A stretch of DNA of 64,000 bases from Solimonas terrae (GCF_011067135.1 NZ_JAAMOW010000001.1:620001-684000), one strand, 5' to 3'. Positions 9,420 through 18,238 are shown, counted from the stretch's first letter. Translations and numbers: made by a program. The notes: generated by a model from the sequence alone, not told the origin.

Positions 9420-10988
9420 ATGGCGGCGGCCAGCAACGCGCCGTCGGCAATGCCGAAAGGGCCGTACCTGATCGCGTTCGTCTGCGGCATGGCGGCGTTC
9501 ATGGAGGTGCTCGACACCGCCATCGCCAACGTGTCGCTGGTCCATATCGCCGGCTCGCTGTCCGCGAGCCGCGACGAAGCGACCTGGGTGCTGACCTCGT
9601 ATCTGGTGTCCAACGCCATCATCCTGCCGATGACCGGCTGGCTGGCCGACACGATCGGCCGCAAACGCTACTACCTGATCTCGATGTCGCTGTTCACGCT
9701 GGCATCCGTGTTGTGCGGTCTCGCAACTTCGCTGCCGGCCTTGATCTTCTTCCGCATCCTGCAGGGCATCGCCGGCGGCGCCTTGCAGCCGGTCTCGCAA
9801 TCGATACTCGCGGATTCGTTTCTGCCGTCTCAGCGCAGCATGGCGATGGCAATCTACGGCATGGCCGTGGTTTCCGGCCCGGCGATCGGTCCGACACTGG
9901 GTGGTTACATCACCGATCACTTCAGCTGGCACTGGATCTTCCTGATCAATGCCCCGGTCGGCCTGATGCTGATCTCGATGGCCGGCGCGCTGCTTCACGA
10001 TTCGCCGGCACAAATCGCCGTCCAGCAGCGGCGCAAGGAGCACGGATTCCGCGTCGACTACGTCGGCTTCGCGCTGATCGTGCTGAGCATGGGCGCCTTG
10101 CAGATCATGATGGACAAGGGTCAGCAGGAAGACTGGCTGAACTCCGATTTCATCGTCGGCCTGCTCGCGACGTTCGTCGTCGCCACGGCGCTGCTGGTCT
10201 ATCGCGAGCTCAATCACGAACATCCGATCGTCAATCTGCGCCTGCTGGCCAATCCCAATTTCGCGGTCGCGAATCTGATGATCGTGGCGATGGGCGTCAC
10301 GCTGCTCGGCACGACCCTGCTGATGCCGCAGTTCATGCAGGTGCTGCTGGGGTACTCGGCGCTCGACGCCGGCATGGTGATGTCGCCGGCAGCCGTGATG
10401 AGCGTGCTGATGATGCCGCTGATGGCGCGCCTGTCGACGCGCGTCGAACCCAGGATACTCTGCACGATCGGCTTCGTCGGCATCGCGCTGTCGATGCTCG
10501 CGCTGACGACGCTGAGCCTCGACGTCAGCAACATGCGCCTAGTGATGCTGCGCGTGTTCACGACCTTCGGCGTGTCCTTCATCTTCGTTCCGATCCAGGG
10601 ACTCGCGTATGCCGGCATTGCGCCGCAGGAAATCGGCAGCGCCAGCGCGATCATCAACCTGATGCGCAACATCGGCGGCGGTCTCGGCATCTCGATCGTC
10701 ACGACCTATCTGGCACGTTCGACGCAGATCGAGCAAAGCCATCTCGTCGATCGCGTCAGCGTCCTCGATCCGGCGTATCAGAGCAGCGTGCACGCGCTGG
10801 GCGGCGCCATGGGCAGCGAGCAACTCGCACAGGCTTCGATTGCCGGCGAAGTGGCGCGTCAGGCCGGCAACCTCGCCTTCATCGACGTCTTCTATTTCCT
10901 CGCCGGCACTGCCGTGCTGCTGATTCCGATCATCTGGCTGTCGCGCCGCGTCGATCCACACCACGCCGCCCCGGAAGGCGCGCACTGA
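9420..10988 (+). CDS. DHA2 family (EmrB-type) drug:H+ antiporter, MFS
   Basis: 522 residues from ATG 9420, one base after the HlyD stop codon. About 14 hydrophobic segments are visible. The MFS signatures are present: FMEVLDTAIANVSL in helix 1, GWLADTIGRKRYYL in loop 2-3, and the antiporter motif GPAIGPTLGGYI in helix 5. With the preceding adaptor and outer membrane duct it forms a tripartite proton-driven exporter spanning both membranes. Substrate is unknown; EmrB relatives export uncouplers, hydrophobic drugs and fatty acids. It is the last gene of the MarR-controlled operon and converges on the WYL regulator, with only 10 bp between stops. Confidence 0.94.
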   Translation: MAAASNAPSAMPKGPYLIAFVCGMAAFMEVLDTAIANVSLVHIAGSLSASRDEATWVLTSYLVSNAIILPMTGWLADTIGRKRYYLISMSLFTLASVLCGLATSLPALIFFRILQGIAGGALQPVSQSILADSFLPSQRSMAMAIYGMAVVSGPAIGPTLGGYITDHFSWHWIFLINAPVGLMLISMAGALLHDSPAQIAVQQRRKEHGFRVDYVGFALIVLSMGALQIMMDKGQQEDWLNSDFIVGLLATFVVATALLVYRELNHEHPIVNLRLLANPNFAVANLMIVAMGVTLLGTTLLMPQFMQVLLGYSALDAGMVMSPAAVMSVLMMPLMARLSTRVEPRILCTIGFVGIALSMLALTTLSLDVSNMRLVMLRVFTTFGVSFIFVPIQGLAYAGIAPQEIGSASAIINLMRNIGGGLGISIVTTYLARSTQIEQSHLVDRVSVLDPAYQSSVHALGGAMGSEQLAQASIAGEVARQAGNLAFIDVFYFLAGTAVLLIPIIWLSRRVDPHHAAPEGAH

Positions 10989-10998
10989 GCGCAGGCGA

Positions 10999-11685
10999 TC
11001 AACTTGCTTGCATGCTGCGCACGAAGTCTTCGAGCCGCCGTCCGGCTGCGTCCGGAAACTGCGCGCCGCTCGACGTCGCCGTCGTGATGCGATCGACCCG
11101 GAAGTTGCGGAAGTCCTGACGCAGCTCGCACCACGCGCCGAGCAACCAGACGTCGCCCCAGAAAAACAGGCCCAGCGGCCAGACCGCCCTCGCCGAGCGT
11201 TGCCCGCGCTCGTCGCCGTAGTCGAGGATCAGCACGTCCCGGGCGGCGATCGCACGGCGCAGCCCGTCGAGCAAGGGGCCGATCCTCGCTGCATACGAGG
11301 CCGCCACGTCCGGGGCGTACAGCGGCGTGCGCTCCAGCGCAATGCGCTCGCGCTCCGGCAACGCCGCAGCGAGCTTCGCCCACACGGAACCGACACCGCG
11401 GCGCAGCTCGGGGCTGCCCCAGGCCTGCAGCATGCGCAGCCCGGTCGCGAGCGCTTCGATTTCCTCGCGCGTGAACATCAACGGCGGCAGATCGAAATGC
11501 GGCGACAGCCGGTAGCCGACACCCGCTTCTCCCTCGATCGGCACGCCGGTGAGACTGAGGTCTCGCACGTCGCGATAGATCGTGCGCTCGGAGACCGACA
11601 GCCAGCCGGCCAGCTGCGTGGCCGTCGTCAGACGACGGCCACGCAGGTATTGCACGATCTGGAACAGGCGGTCGGCGCGGCGCAT
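10999..11685 (-). CDS. YafY-type WYL domain transcriptional regulator
   Basis: 228 residues. An HTH_11 DNA-binding domain (1-60, RRADRLFQIVQYLRGRRLTT, then VSERTIYRDVRDLS) is followed by a WYL domain (about 130-228), including ARDVLILDYGDERGQRS and WLLGAWCELRQDFRNFRVDRI. WYL regulators sense small ligands or nucleic acids; this short YafY type is common next to glyoxalase-like genes. The VOC protein gene lies 23 bp upstream on the same strand, so the two are probably co-transcribed and functionally linked. Start ATG 11685. Confidence 0.9.
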   Translation of the reverse strand: MRRADRLFQIVQYLRGRRLTTATQLAGWLSVSERTIYRDVRDLSLTGVPIEGEAGVGYRLSPHFDLPPLMFTREEIEALATGLRMLQAWGSPELRRGVGSVWAKLAAALPERERIALERTPLYAPDVAASYAARIGPLLDGLRRAIAARDVLILDYGDERGQRSARAVWPLGLFFWGDVWLLGAWCELRQDFRNFRVDRITTATSSGAQFPDAAGRRLEDFVRSMQAS

Positions 11686-11708
11686 GCGGCAGTGTGCCGC
11701 AAGTCGCG

Positions 11709-12074
11709 TCAGCGGACTTTCGCCGGATCGAAATGCGGGTTGTAGATCAGGCTCAGGCGATTGCCGTTCGGGTCGAGCACGCTGGCGACCTTGATGCCGT
11801 CACCAACATCCTGAATCGCGTCGCAGGGTCGCGCGCCAAGCGCGACGATGCGTGCATGCTCCTGTTCGATGTCGGCGACGCCCCAGTAGGCGCGGGTGCC
11901 GTCGGCCGAAGCCGTCGCGTCCGGCAGCAGGCCGATCTCGAAGCCACCGACTTCGAAGCCGACATAGAACGGCTGGTCGAAATACGGATCGACGCCGAGC
12001 AGCTGACGATAGAAATTCTTCGCGGCAGCCAGATCCGGCGAAGGATAGATGGCGGTGCGCAAGCCCTTGATCAT
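11709..12074 (-). CDS. VOC superfamily (glyoxalase/bleomycin-resistance-like) protein
   Basis: 121 residues from ATG 12074, chosen because GGAG precedes it and MIKGLRTAIYPSPDLAAAK is the usual VOC N-terminus; an in-frame ATG further upstream gives an unlikely extension. One pair of beta-alpha-beta-beta-beta modules is visible: DLAAAKNFYRQLLGV in the first half and YWGVADIEQEHARIVALGA in the second, ending in LDPNGNRLSLIYNP. Members bind metals or sequester small molecules. No substrate can be inferred. It probably shares an operon with the WYL regulator downstream. Confidence 0.85.
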   Translation of the reverse strand: MIKGLRTAIYPSPDLAAAKNFYRQLLGVDPYFDQPFYVGFEVGGFEIGLLPDATASADGTRAYWGVADIEQEHARIVALGARPCDAIQDVGDGIKVASVLDPNGNRLSLIYNPHFDPAKVR

Positions 12075-12116
12075 GGCGAAACTCCGGTTTTGTCGAGGAG
12101 TCCGCAGTATCGGCAA

Positions 12117-12146
12117 GGCCTGCTGACAGCCTCCTGTCAGCAGGCC
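12117..12146. terminator. Perfect 13-bp hairpin downstream of the DUF885 gene
   Basis: GGCCTGCTGACAG and CTGTCAGCAGGCC are perfectly complementary around a CCTC loop. The hairpin lies 25 bp after the DUF885 stop on the minus strand and 43 bp before the VOC gene start. No T-run follows on either strand, so it may be an RNA-stabilising hairpin, or a terminator that needs Rho, rather than a classic intrinsic terminator. Confidence 0.5.
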
Positions 12147-12170
12147 AACGACCGGATCGGCCGGGTCAGC

Positions 12171-13931
12171 TTACGGGCGCGCGAGTTCGGCCGGGACGAA
12201 CTGTTCGATGACGGCCTTTTCGAGCAGCTTCGGCGGCAACAGGCCCTGCGCCAGCAGGAAATCGTGGAAACGCTGGCGATTGAACTTGTCGCCCAGCGCC
12301 AGCTCGGCCTTCGCGCGGATACCCATGATGGCCTGATAGCCGACGAAGTACGCGGTCGCCTGCCCGGGCGAACGGAACACGTAACGATCGGTTTCCGCCT
12401 GCGCCATCGCCGGCGACAGACAGACCTGCTTCTGCAGGAAGGCGTTGACCTCGTCCGGCGTGATGCGGCCGAGATTGACCATCGGATCGAGGAAGGCGCG
12501 CGCCGCGCGCATCAGGCGCAGCTGCAGGCCGATCAGCTGACCGTCCAGCGGAAAAGTCGGCTTCATCTCGGCTTCCGCGTACAAGGCCCAGCCCTCGACA
12601 TTGACGCTGTTGAACGCGAACACCGCGCGGGCCGTCGACACGCCCTTCTCGATCATCGCCGCGAACTGCAGCTCGTGACCGGGGCGCGCCTCGTGTGCGG
12701 TCAATGTCCAGGCCGCGGCCTTGAACGTGAAATCGTCCATCTTCATGTCGCTGCGCCCGGCTTTGCCCGGCACGTTCAGCGGCAACACGAATTCGCCGTA
12801 TTCGCCGGTATTGCCGATCAGTCGCGGCGGACTCATGAACGGCGCCGGAATCTGCGCCGACTCTGCTTCACTGGCAAGGCGGATCTTCGCTTCGCGCTGC
12901 GGCAGCGTGACGATGTGATCGCGGCGGATGCTGGCCTCGATCGCCTTCAGCGTATCGCGATACAGGGGCAGGATGGCATCGCCGCTGACCTGATCCTGCT
13001 TCAGCGCGTGGATCACGTCGCGATAGTCGGTCGACTTGTACCCTTTCTGCCGGGCCACCAGCGGCGCCAGTGCACGCATCTCGTTCTGGATTTCCACGAA
13101 GCTCAGTTGCGCGCGGCGAATCAATTCGTCCGGCGCCAGATCCTCGACGCCGACCTGCTTGAGATTGTCGGCATACAGCGCCGGCGGCAGACGGTGATCG
13201 GCGCGCGCGTGCGGCAGCAGATCCTTGCTCACCCAGTCGTCGTATGCGACGAGCTGCGCCTTGAGCGTGGCCAGCGGCGCCTCGTAGCCCTTGATGCCGG
13301 AATCGGCGAACAGCTTGGCAATGCCTTCGATGTAGCGCGGCGCGTCGGCCAGATCCTGTTCGACTTCACCCCGATACGGGCCAACCAGCTCGTTGTCGCC
13401 AAAACGTTCCTGCGTTCGGGCTTCGGCCAGCTCGGTGATCGCCGTGCTGCCCGGTTCGAGACCGGCATAGCGACGCAGACGCAGCAGTGCCGCAGCCTGA
13501 CGTTCCTTCGGCACGCGCGGGTCGAGCAGCGCCCGGATGCCGCTGAACACCATGTTCGGCACGCCGTAGTACGGCAACAACAGTTGTTCGTTGAGCCGCG
13601 ACGTCTCGATGTTGTCCTGCGCGGAATCGATCAGGATATCCAGATCCTGCAACACGGCCGGGTCACTGGTCCTGGCGCGACGCGCTTGCAGTTCATCGAT
13701 CGCCTGTTGCAAGGCCTTGCGACTGCGCTCCTCCAGTTTCGGTCCCAGATCGACGACCTGTTCGTCATGACCGTCGACGCCGAGCTGGCCTGCACTTTCC
13801 GGACTGAAATCGGCCAGCACCTTGAGCAACACGTCGGCATTGCGATTGCTCTCGGCGACCCAGGCCGGCGGCTCGGCTGCGAACGCGGTGCCGCAACACA
13901 GGATCGCGACGATCCACAGCAGCTTTTTCAT
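12171..13931 (-). CDS. DUF885 family secreted protein (putative zinc metallopeptidase-like)
   Basis: 586 residues, the usual size of DUF885 proteins. A Sec signal peptide (MKKLLWIVAILCCGTAFA) is followed by the DUF885 domain over nearly the whole length. The family's metal-site motif appears as TAHEARPGHELQF in the second half, matching the general HEx-x-PGH pattern. A conserved tail region is GQATAYFVGYQAIMGIRAKA. The protein should be periplasmic or secreted. Its activity is unproven in the family; a peptidase is the common suggestion. It is 31 bp downstream of the DUF2970 gene on the same strand. Confidence 0.88.
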   Translation of the reverse strand: MKKLLWIVAILCCGTAFAAEPPAWVAESNRNADVLLKVLADFSPESAGQLGVDGHDEQVVDLGPKLEERSRKALQQAIDELQARRARTSDPAVLQDLDILIDSAQDNIETSRLNEQLLLPYYGVPNMVFSGIRALLDPRVPKERQAAALLRLRRYAGLEPGSTAITELAEARTQERFGDNELVGPYRGEVEQDLADAPRYIEGIAKLFADSGIKGYEAPLATLKAQLVAYDDWVSKDLLPHARADHRLPPALYADNLKQVGVEDLAPDELIRRAQLSFVEIQNEMRALAPLVARQKGYKSTDYRDVIHALKQDQVSGDAILPLYRDTLKAIEASIRRDHIVTLPQREAKIRLASEAESAQIPAPFMSPPRLIGNTGEYGEFVLPLNVPGKAGRSDMKMDDFTFKAAAWTLTAHEARPGHELQFAAMIEKGVSTARAVFAFNSVNVEGWALYAEAEMKPTFPLDGQLIGLQLRLMRAARAFLDPMVNLGRITPDEVNAFLQKQVCLSPAMAQAETDRYVFRSPGQATAYFVGYQAIMGIRAKAELALGDKFNRQRFHDFLLAQGLLPPKLLEKAVIEQFVPAELARP

Positions 13932-13962
13932 GCGCTTCTCCCCCTAAAGACTGCGCAGCGAA

Positions 13963-14196
13963 TCACAGACCCGCGTTGTGCAGCAGGATTTTGACGATCA
14001 GCACCAGCACGCCGATGAAGACGCCGACCATGAGCAGACCGATGACGATGAAATGCAGAGGTTTGCCGCGGCTGAAATCGCGTTTGCGGTTCTTGCTGCT
14101 CTGCACGCCGAACATGGCAGCGGAGACGCTCTGCACGGTCTGCCATAGCGTCACCGCTTCAGCTTGGCGTTCGTCCTCGGGTCTGTCGGCACTCAT
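13963..14196 (-). CDS. DUF2970 small inner membrane protein
   Basis: 77 residues. A charged N-terminus (MSADRPEDERQAEAVTLWQT) contains the family's VQSVSAAMFGVQS segment, and one transmembrane helix (about 49-72, FIVIGLLMVGVFIGVLVLIV) follows. This is the normal architecture of DUF2970 proteins, whose function is unknown. It lies between the DUF2505 and DUF885 genes on the same strand. Confidence 0.85.
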   Translation of the reverse strand: MSADRPEDERQAEAVTLWQTVQSVSAAMFGVQSSKNRKRDFSRGKPLHFIVIGLLMVGVFIGVLVLIVKILLHNAGL

Positions 14197-14257
14197 GACG
14201 GGGCATTATCCGCGCCGCCGCCGGGTCTGAACAGGCGGAATCCCCTCAGCGGGTCGC

Positions 14258-14746
14258 TCAATAGTCGGCGAGGATCTTGCGCGACGCGGCGAGGTCGGCA
14301 TCGGCCTTGGCCTGGATGTCGGAGACCAGCAGCTTTTCGAGCTTGCCGCCGAGCAGCGGCACCGAGCAGACGACTTCCCAGGCCAGGGTATTGGCGCTGC
14401 CCTTGCCCTCGTCGGCCAGACGCATGGCGGCACCGACCTTGAGCGGAATGCCGCGCAATTCGACTTCGAGGCGACCCGTCTTCTTCTTCAGATCCCAACT
14501 GTCGCGCTGCACGATGTTCATTTCGGCCGGCACGAATTTCTTCGCGAAGTCCGGCAAGGGAACGTCGGCAGTCGCCGTGTAGCGAATGCGGATCGTGAAC
14601 TGATCCCCCTTCTTCTCGTGTTCCAGCACCTCGACATTGCGGAACCCGAGCTCCGCATACTTGCGCTCGAAGTACGCACGATCGCCGAACATCTTGATGA
14701 CGGTCGACGAGGGTTTGTCGAAGCTCTGCTTCTGTTCGTATTTCAT
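14258..14746 (-). CDS. DUF2505 (SRPBCC-like) protein
   Basis: 162 residues from ATG 14746, preceded by a very strong Shine-Dalgarno (GAGGGGGAACGAA). The N-terminus KYEQKQSFDKPSSTVIKMFG and the middle IRIRYTATADVPLPDFAKKF fit DUF2505, a family related to the START/SRPBCC lipid- or ligand-binding fold. The protein has no signal peptide and is likely cytoplasmic. It sits just below the terminator of the DUF1329 gene, so it probably uses its own promoter or readthrough. Function unknown. Confidence 0.8.
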   Translation of the reverse strand: MKYEQKQSFDKPSSTVIKMFGDRAYFERKYAELGFRNVEVLEHEKKGDQFTIRIRYTATADVPLPDFAKKFVPAEMNIVQRDSWDLKKKTGRLEVELRGIPLKVGAAMRLADEGKGSANTLAWEVVCSVPLLGGKLEKLLVSDIQAKADADLAASRKILADY

Positions 14747-14759
14747 TTCGTTCCCCCTC

Positions 14760-14789
14760 AAAAAAAAGCCGCCGGATCGCTCCGGCGGC
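14760..14789 (-). terminator. Intrinsic terminator after the DUF1329 gene
   Basis: On the minus strand, GCCGCCGGA pairs perfectly with TCCGGCGGC (9 bp, 4-nt loop) and is followed by eight T residues. It lies 30 bp after the DUF1329 stop and directly upstream of the DUF2505 ribosome-binding site. It is the clearest single-strand terminator in this region. Confidence 0.92.
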
Positions 14790-14819
14790 CTGATGTCACA
14801 CAGCTCGATGCCGGCGCGC

Positions 14820-16175
14820 TCAGCGCGTCGTCATCTTCTGCACCGACGGCGCGGTGAAGTAGCTGTCGTTGAAGTGCACCGTCGCGTCGATCGGCTTGTC
14901 CTCGTTCCATGCCGCCGTGATGAAGTAACGACCGGAGTCGAAGTGGTAGATCACTTCCGGTACGGTCGTCGCCGCCTGGATGTTCGGCGCGCTGATGATG
15001 TGGCCTTCCTGGAACTGGAACAGGTCGCCACGGTTGTCGTAGTCGTCGACCGCGGCGATGGTCCATGCATCCTCGTCGATGTAGAAACGACGGGTCTTGA
15101 ACGTGTGGCTGGTGCCCGGACGCAGTTCCGCCTCGACGACCCACACGCGATGCAGTTCGTAACGCGGCAGATCCTGGTTCAGGTGACGCGGACGCACGAG
15201 ATCCTTGTACTTGACCGTGTTGCCGGCGATCTTGTTGGAGTCGTACGGGATGTACATCTCCTTCTTGCCGACGATCTTCCAGGTGTAGCGTTCGAGCACA
15301 CCGTTGAACATGTCGACCTGGTCGTAGAACTGGTGACCGTCGGTGCCTTCATACGGGTTGTCGCAGCAGACCGTCGGCGCGCGGCGGATGCGCTTCAGAC
15401 CCGGCGAGTACAGCCAGGCGGCGCGGCCATCGGCGCCGGTGCCGGTCTTGTCATGCACGAGAATGAAGGTGCCGGCCAGACGCGGCGGCGCCACCACGTG
15501 CGACAGATACTCGAGATATTCGCCGTTGGCCGAGTCGATCGGATGCGGATCCTTGATCGACGCGTACGGGAACTGCACGTCCTCGATGATCTTGGTGAGC
15601 TGATAGTCGCCGTTGTTCTGCACGATCATCTGGTTGTTGAAGCGGGTCACCGCTTCGCCGCGCCACTTCAGCTTGTGATTCCAGATCGGCTCGGCGCCGG
15701 TCTTCGGAATCGGGAACGGGAAACCTTCCTTGCAATTGTTCAGGGTATCGGTGCCCTGGATTTCGCAGGTGGTTGCGTTCTTGATCGTCGCGTCCTTGAT
15801 CGACTTCGGCCAGTCGACCACGCGATGCGACGGATACACGTTCATCTTGTAGTCGCTGTACAGGTTCAGCAGTTTCTTGTGACCTTCGGTCAGCTGATCC
15901 GCGTACTTGGCCATGTTGGCCTTGGTGATCGTGAACAGCGGCTTTTCGGCGTCGATCTTCGGATTGTTCGGAAATTCGCCCTTCAGCGCGCCGCGCTGCG
16001 GTTCCGGCTCCCACGCCGGGATCGTGCCGTCCTTGTTGCCGGCGCGCTCGGCGCCGATGGGTGTCAGGGATTTGCCGAGTTCGGCGGCTTCCTGTGCGGA
16101 GACCTTTGCTGCGGCCTGGCCTGTCGTCAGAGCCAGGAACAGCGCTCCGGTCAAGAGTGCGTACTGCTTTTTCAT
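14820..16175 (-). CDS. DUF1329 family outer-membrane lipid-handling protein
   Basis: 451 residues from ATG 16175, which follows AGAGGAGAG and gives a clean Sec signal peptide (MKKQYALLTGALFLALTTGQ, cleaved after AAA). The DUF1329 domain fills the rest, starting at GKSLTPIGAERAGNKDGTIP and including WNHKLKWRGEA, GLKRIRRAPT and DMFNGVLERYTWKIVGKKEM. DUF1329 proteins have a LolA/LolB-like fold and are usually encoded with DUF1302 outer membrane proteins and RND/MMPL pumps in hydrocarbon or sterol utilisers. No such partner is adjacent here. The gene stands alone between its own terminator and a UbiB-family gene. A second DUF1329 domain, fused to TPRs, lies about 2 kb away. Confidence 0.92.
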   Translation of the reverse strand: MKKQYALLTGALFLALTTGQAAAKVSAQEAAELGKSLTPIGAERAGNKDGTIPAWEPEPQRGALKGEFPNNPKIDAEKPLFTITKANMAKYADQLTEGHKKLLNLYSDYKMNVYPSHRVVDWPKSIKDATIKNATTCEIQGTDTLNNCKEGFPFPIPKTGAEPIWNHKLKWRGEAVTRFNNQMIVQNNGDYQLTKIIEDVQFPYASIKDPHPIDSANGEYLEYLSHVVAPPRLAGTFILVHDKTGTGADGRAAWLYSPGLKRIRRAPTVCCDNPYEGTDGHQFYDQVDMFNGVLERYTWKIVGKKEMYIPYDSNKIAGNTVKYKDLVRPRHLNQDLPRYELHRVWVVEAELRPGTSHTFKTRRFYIDEDAWTIAAVDDYDNRGDLFQFQEGHIISAPNIQAATTVPEVIYHFDSGRYFITAAWNEDKPIDATVHFNDSYFTAPSVQKMTTR

Positions 16176-16198
16176 CGTCGCTCTCCTCTGGGGATGGG

Positions 16199-16216
16199 AG
16201 ACCGCTACAGCGGTCT
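16199..16216. promoter_or_regulatory. 18-bp palindrome in the DUF1329 leader
   Basis: AGACCGCT and AGCGGTCT form a perfect inverted repeat around a 2-bp centre, 24 bp upstream of the DUF1329 start codon on the minus strand. It could be a regulator site or an mRNA hairpin before the ribosome-binding site. A plausible but weak promoter (TTGTCC, 17 bp, TAGCAT) lies further upstream near 16240-16265. Confidence 0.4.
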
Positions 16217-16301
16217 TCGTTTCAAAGTTATCCATTGATGCTATCCAATCGCTGTCGCCGGGACAATCCAATCCGCGACAACGCTTCCATGTCTCTACGG
16301 C

Positions 16302-17729
16302 CTACAGGGTAACGCCGGATGCCGGTTCCTGATGTGCATCGTGCAGTGCAGCAAGCAATGCCGCGCGTCCGTCGACTTCGCTGCGCAAGGTCGCGAGCAT
16401 GATGAAAACGCCGGCAAGCCGACGATGCAGGAACACGATTTCACGCGGCGGCACGCGGAAATGCACGGACAGCGCATTGGTCGCGGCGATCCGCCCGCTG
16501 CGCATCGGCAAGTCGCTGTCGCCCCAGCAATAGGCGCCATTCTTGTTGCGCAGCGTCCCCCCGGCAGCCTGGTCGTCGGCCGCCTCGAACGGCTCGACGA
16601 TGGCCTCGCACATCGCTGCAAACGCGTCGAGTGCGCTGCGCGGCATCTTCTCGCTCATCAGGCCGATCGCGATCGCGCCGCGCAGCACCTGCTCGCGATC
16701 GCGCCGCAGCGAACCTTCGACGATATCGCTGTAGTTCTCGATGAATCCGCGTCCGAAGATGCGCGTCGCACCGAAGTCGAGCAGCACGATGCGATCGTCT
16801 TCGGCACGCTCGCCGACGCGGAACCGGTAATTGCCGAAGTGCGGATCGGACTGCACCATGCCCCAGCGGAAGAACTCGTTGAAGAACAGTTCGAGAAAGG
16901 CGCCGCCGAGGCGGTCCCGACGCGCCTGGCCGAGCTTCTGCACCCTGGCGTCGCGCACCGAGCAGTTGCTTTCGTAGCTGGTGGTCAGGATCTGCGGGCT
17001 GCTGTATTCGCTGATCACCTCGGGCACGACGAAGCGCGTGTCGCCGGCAAGCCGGGCGGCAAACTGCCGCGTGAAACCGGCTTCGGCTTCGTAATCGACC
17101 TCGCGGTACAGCATCTCGCGCACTTCGTTGAAGACCGGTTGCAGGTCCAGACCCTTGGGCGTCAGCCGCGTCATGATCAGCAGGCGGGACAAGGTGCGGA
17201 TGTCGCTCTCGATCGCGTCGGCAACGCCCGGATACTGGATCTTCACGCACAGCTCGCGGCCGTCCTTCTTGCGCCGCGCACGATGCACCTGACCCAGCGA
17301 GGCCGCCGCCATCGCCTCGGTGTCGATGTCGAGTTCACGCAGGCGGCTGCGGCCGAGACTGCGCTCCAGCACCGGCGCGACCACGTTCCAAGCCACTGGC
17401 GGCGTGTCGTCCTGCAGCTGCGAGAGCACGACGACCGCTTCTTCCGGCAGGAAGTACTGGCCGTACAGCGACAGCATCTGGCCGGCCTTCATGACGCTGC
17501 CTTTCAGCTTGCCGAGCTCGTCGGCCAGGATCTGCGCCTGGCGTTCGTAGAACTCGCGATTGGCCGAATCGCGCGAGATTTCGCCACGGAAAATGTTGGC
17601 GAGGGAATGCGCCATGATCTTCGCGCCGGCGCCGACACCGAGCCGGGTCAACGCGATGCTGCGTTCCAGCGGCTTGGTCTTCAAAGCCACGATGCTAAGC
17701 TTCTGTCTGCCGTCCTCACGCGCTGCCAT
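16302..17729 (-). CDS. ABC1/UbiB family atypical protein kinase-like ATPase (AarF-type)
   Basis: 475 residues. Family signatures are SVMKAGQMLSLYGQ (the KxGQ motif), AAASLGQVHRARRKKDGREL (Ala-rich loop in place of a P-loop, then the catalytic lysine in CVKIQYPGV), SDPHFGNYRF (catalytic loop) and IVLLDFGATRIFG (metal-binding DFG-like). These proteins bind ATP and assist ubiquinone biosynthesis or other membrane-lipid extraction steps. ATG 17729 opens the reading frame. It lies only 13 bp from the divergent GTG of the next gene, so a downstream start cannot be excluded. There is no C-terminal membrane pair as in true UbiB; it is the shorter AarF-like branch. Confidence 0.88.
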   Translation of the reverse strand: MAAREDGRQKLSIVALKTKPLERSIALTRLGVGAGAKIMAHSLANIFRGEISRDSANREFYERQAQILADELGKLKGSVMKAGQMLSLYGQYFLPEEAVVVLSQLQDDTPPVAWNVVAPVLERSLGRSRLRELDIDTEAMAAASLGQVHRARRKKDGRELCVKIQYPGVADAIESDIRTLSRLLIMTRLTPKGLDLQPVFNEVREMLYREVDYEAEAGFTRQFAARLAGDTRFVVPEVISEYSSPQILTTSYESNCSVRDARVQKLGQARRDRLGGAFLELFFNEFFRWGMVQSDPHFGNYRFRVGERAEDDRIVLLDFGATRIFGRGFIENYSDIVEGSLRRDREQVLRGAIAIGLMSEKMPRSALDAFAAMCEAIVEPFEAADDQAAGGTLRNKNGAYCWGDSDLPMRSGRIAATNALSVHFRVPPREIVFLHRRLAGVFIMLATLRSEVDGRAALLAALHDAHQEPASGVTL

Positions 17730-17742
17730 AAGCCATCCGGTC

Positions 17743-18183
17743 GTGAAATCCCTGAACGAAATTCTCTGGTCGCCGTCGCAACGCGATGCGTTCGCCGCCG
17801 ATCTGGTCACGCTTGTCGATCGGCATCTGGCCGGCGTCCGCGGCTTGCGCGGCATCGGCCTGAAAACCGGCATGGCGGTGCTCAAGGCCGCCAAACCCGA
17901 TCTGCTCGACGGAGCATTGCGTCGCAACGCGCCACAGTTTATCGCCGCGCTCGAACCGCTGTACGCGGAGTTCCAGCGCAGTGCCGATCGCGACTTCTCG
18001 GTATTCCTGCAGAAACATGCCGATGAAGGCCGCGACGCCCTGCTGGCGATGGCCGACGCGCGGCTCGAAAAGAGCCGCAACGGCGCCTTGCAATCCGCGT
18101 ACCGCAAGATGCGCGGCAGCATCGAAAACGAGATCGGCGCAGCGATGCCGGCACTGGGAAAGCTGATTCGCGGCTACATGTGA
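17743..18183 (+). CDS. DUF6918-like conserved protein
   Basis: 146 residues from GTG 17743 (MKSLNEILWSPSQRDAFAAD). It is all-helical, with no signal peptide or membrane segment, and has conserved-looking GLKTGMAVLKAAKPDLLDGA and ALQSAYRKMRGSIENEI segments. I assign it to the DUF6918-type family from memory of the pattern; function unknown. It is head-to-head with the UbiB-family gene with 13 bp between start codons, an arrangement suggesting a shared regulatory region inside the coding sequences. It converges with the TPR-DUF1329 gene. Confidence 0.65.
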   Translation: MKSLNEILWSPSQRDAFAADLVTLVDRHLAGVRGLRGIGLKTGMAVLKAAKPDLLDGALRRNAPQFIAALEPLYAEFQRSADRDFSVFLQKHADEGRDALLAMADARLEKSRNGALQSAYRKMRGSIENEIGAAMPALGKLIRGYM

Positions 18184-18207
18184 TCGCGCAAGAGGCAGGC
18201 GCGCAAG

Positions 18208-18238
18208 AAAAACCGGACGGCTGGTCGAACCGCCCGGT
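18208..18238 (-). terminator. Probable intrinsic terminator of the TonB2 operon
   Basis: On the minus strand, ACCGGGCGG and CCGTCCGGT pair with one internal mismatch around a 9-nt loop and are followed by five T residues. It lies about 110 bp after the stop of the TPR-DUF1329 gene and just after the convergent DUF6918-like gene. Confidence 0.6.
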
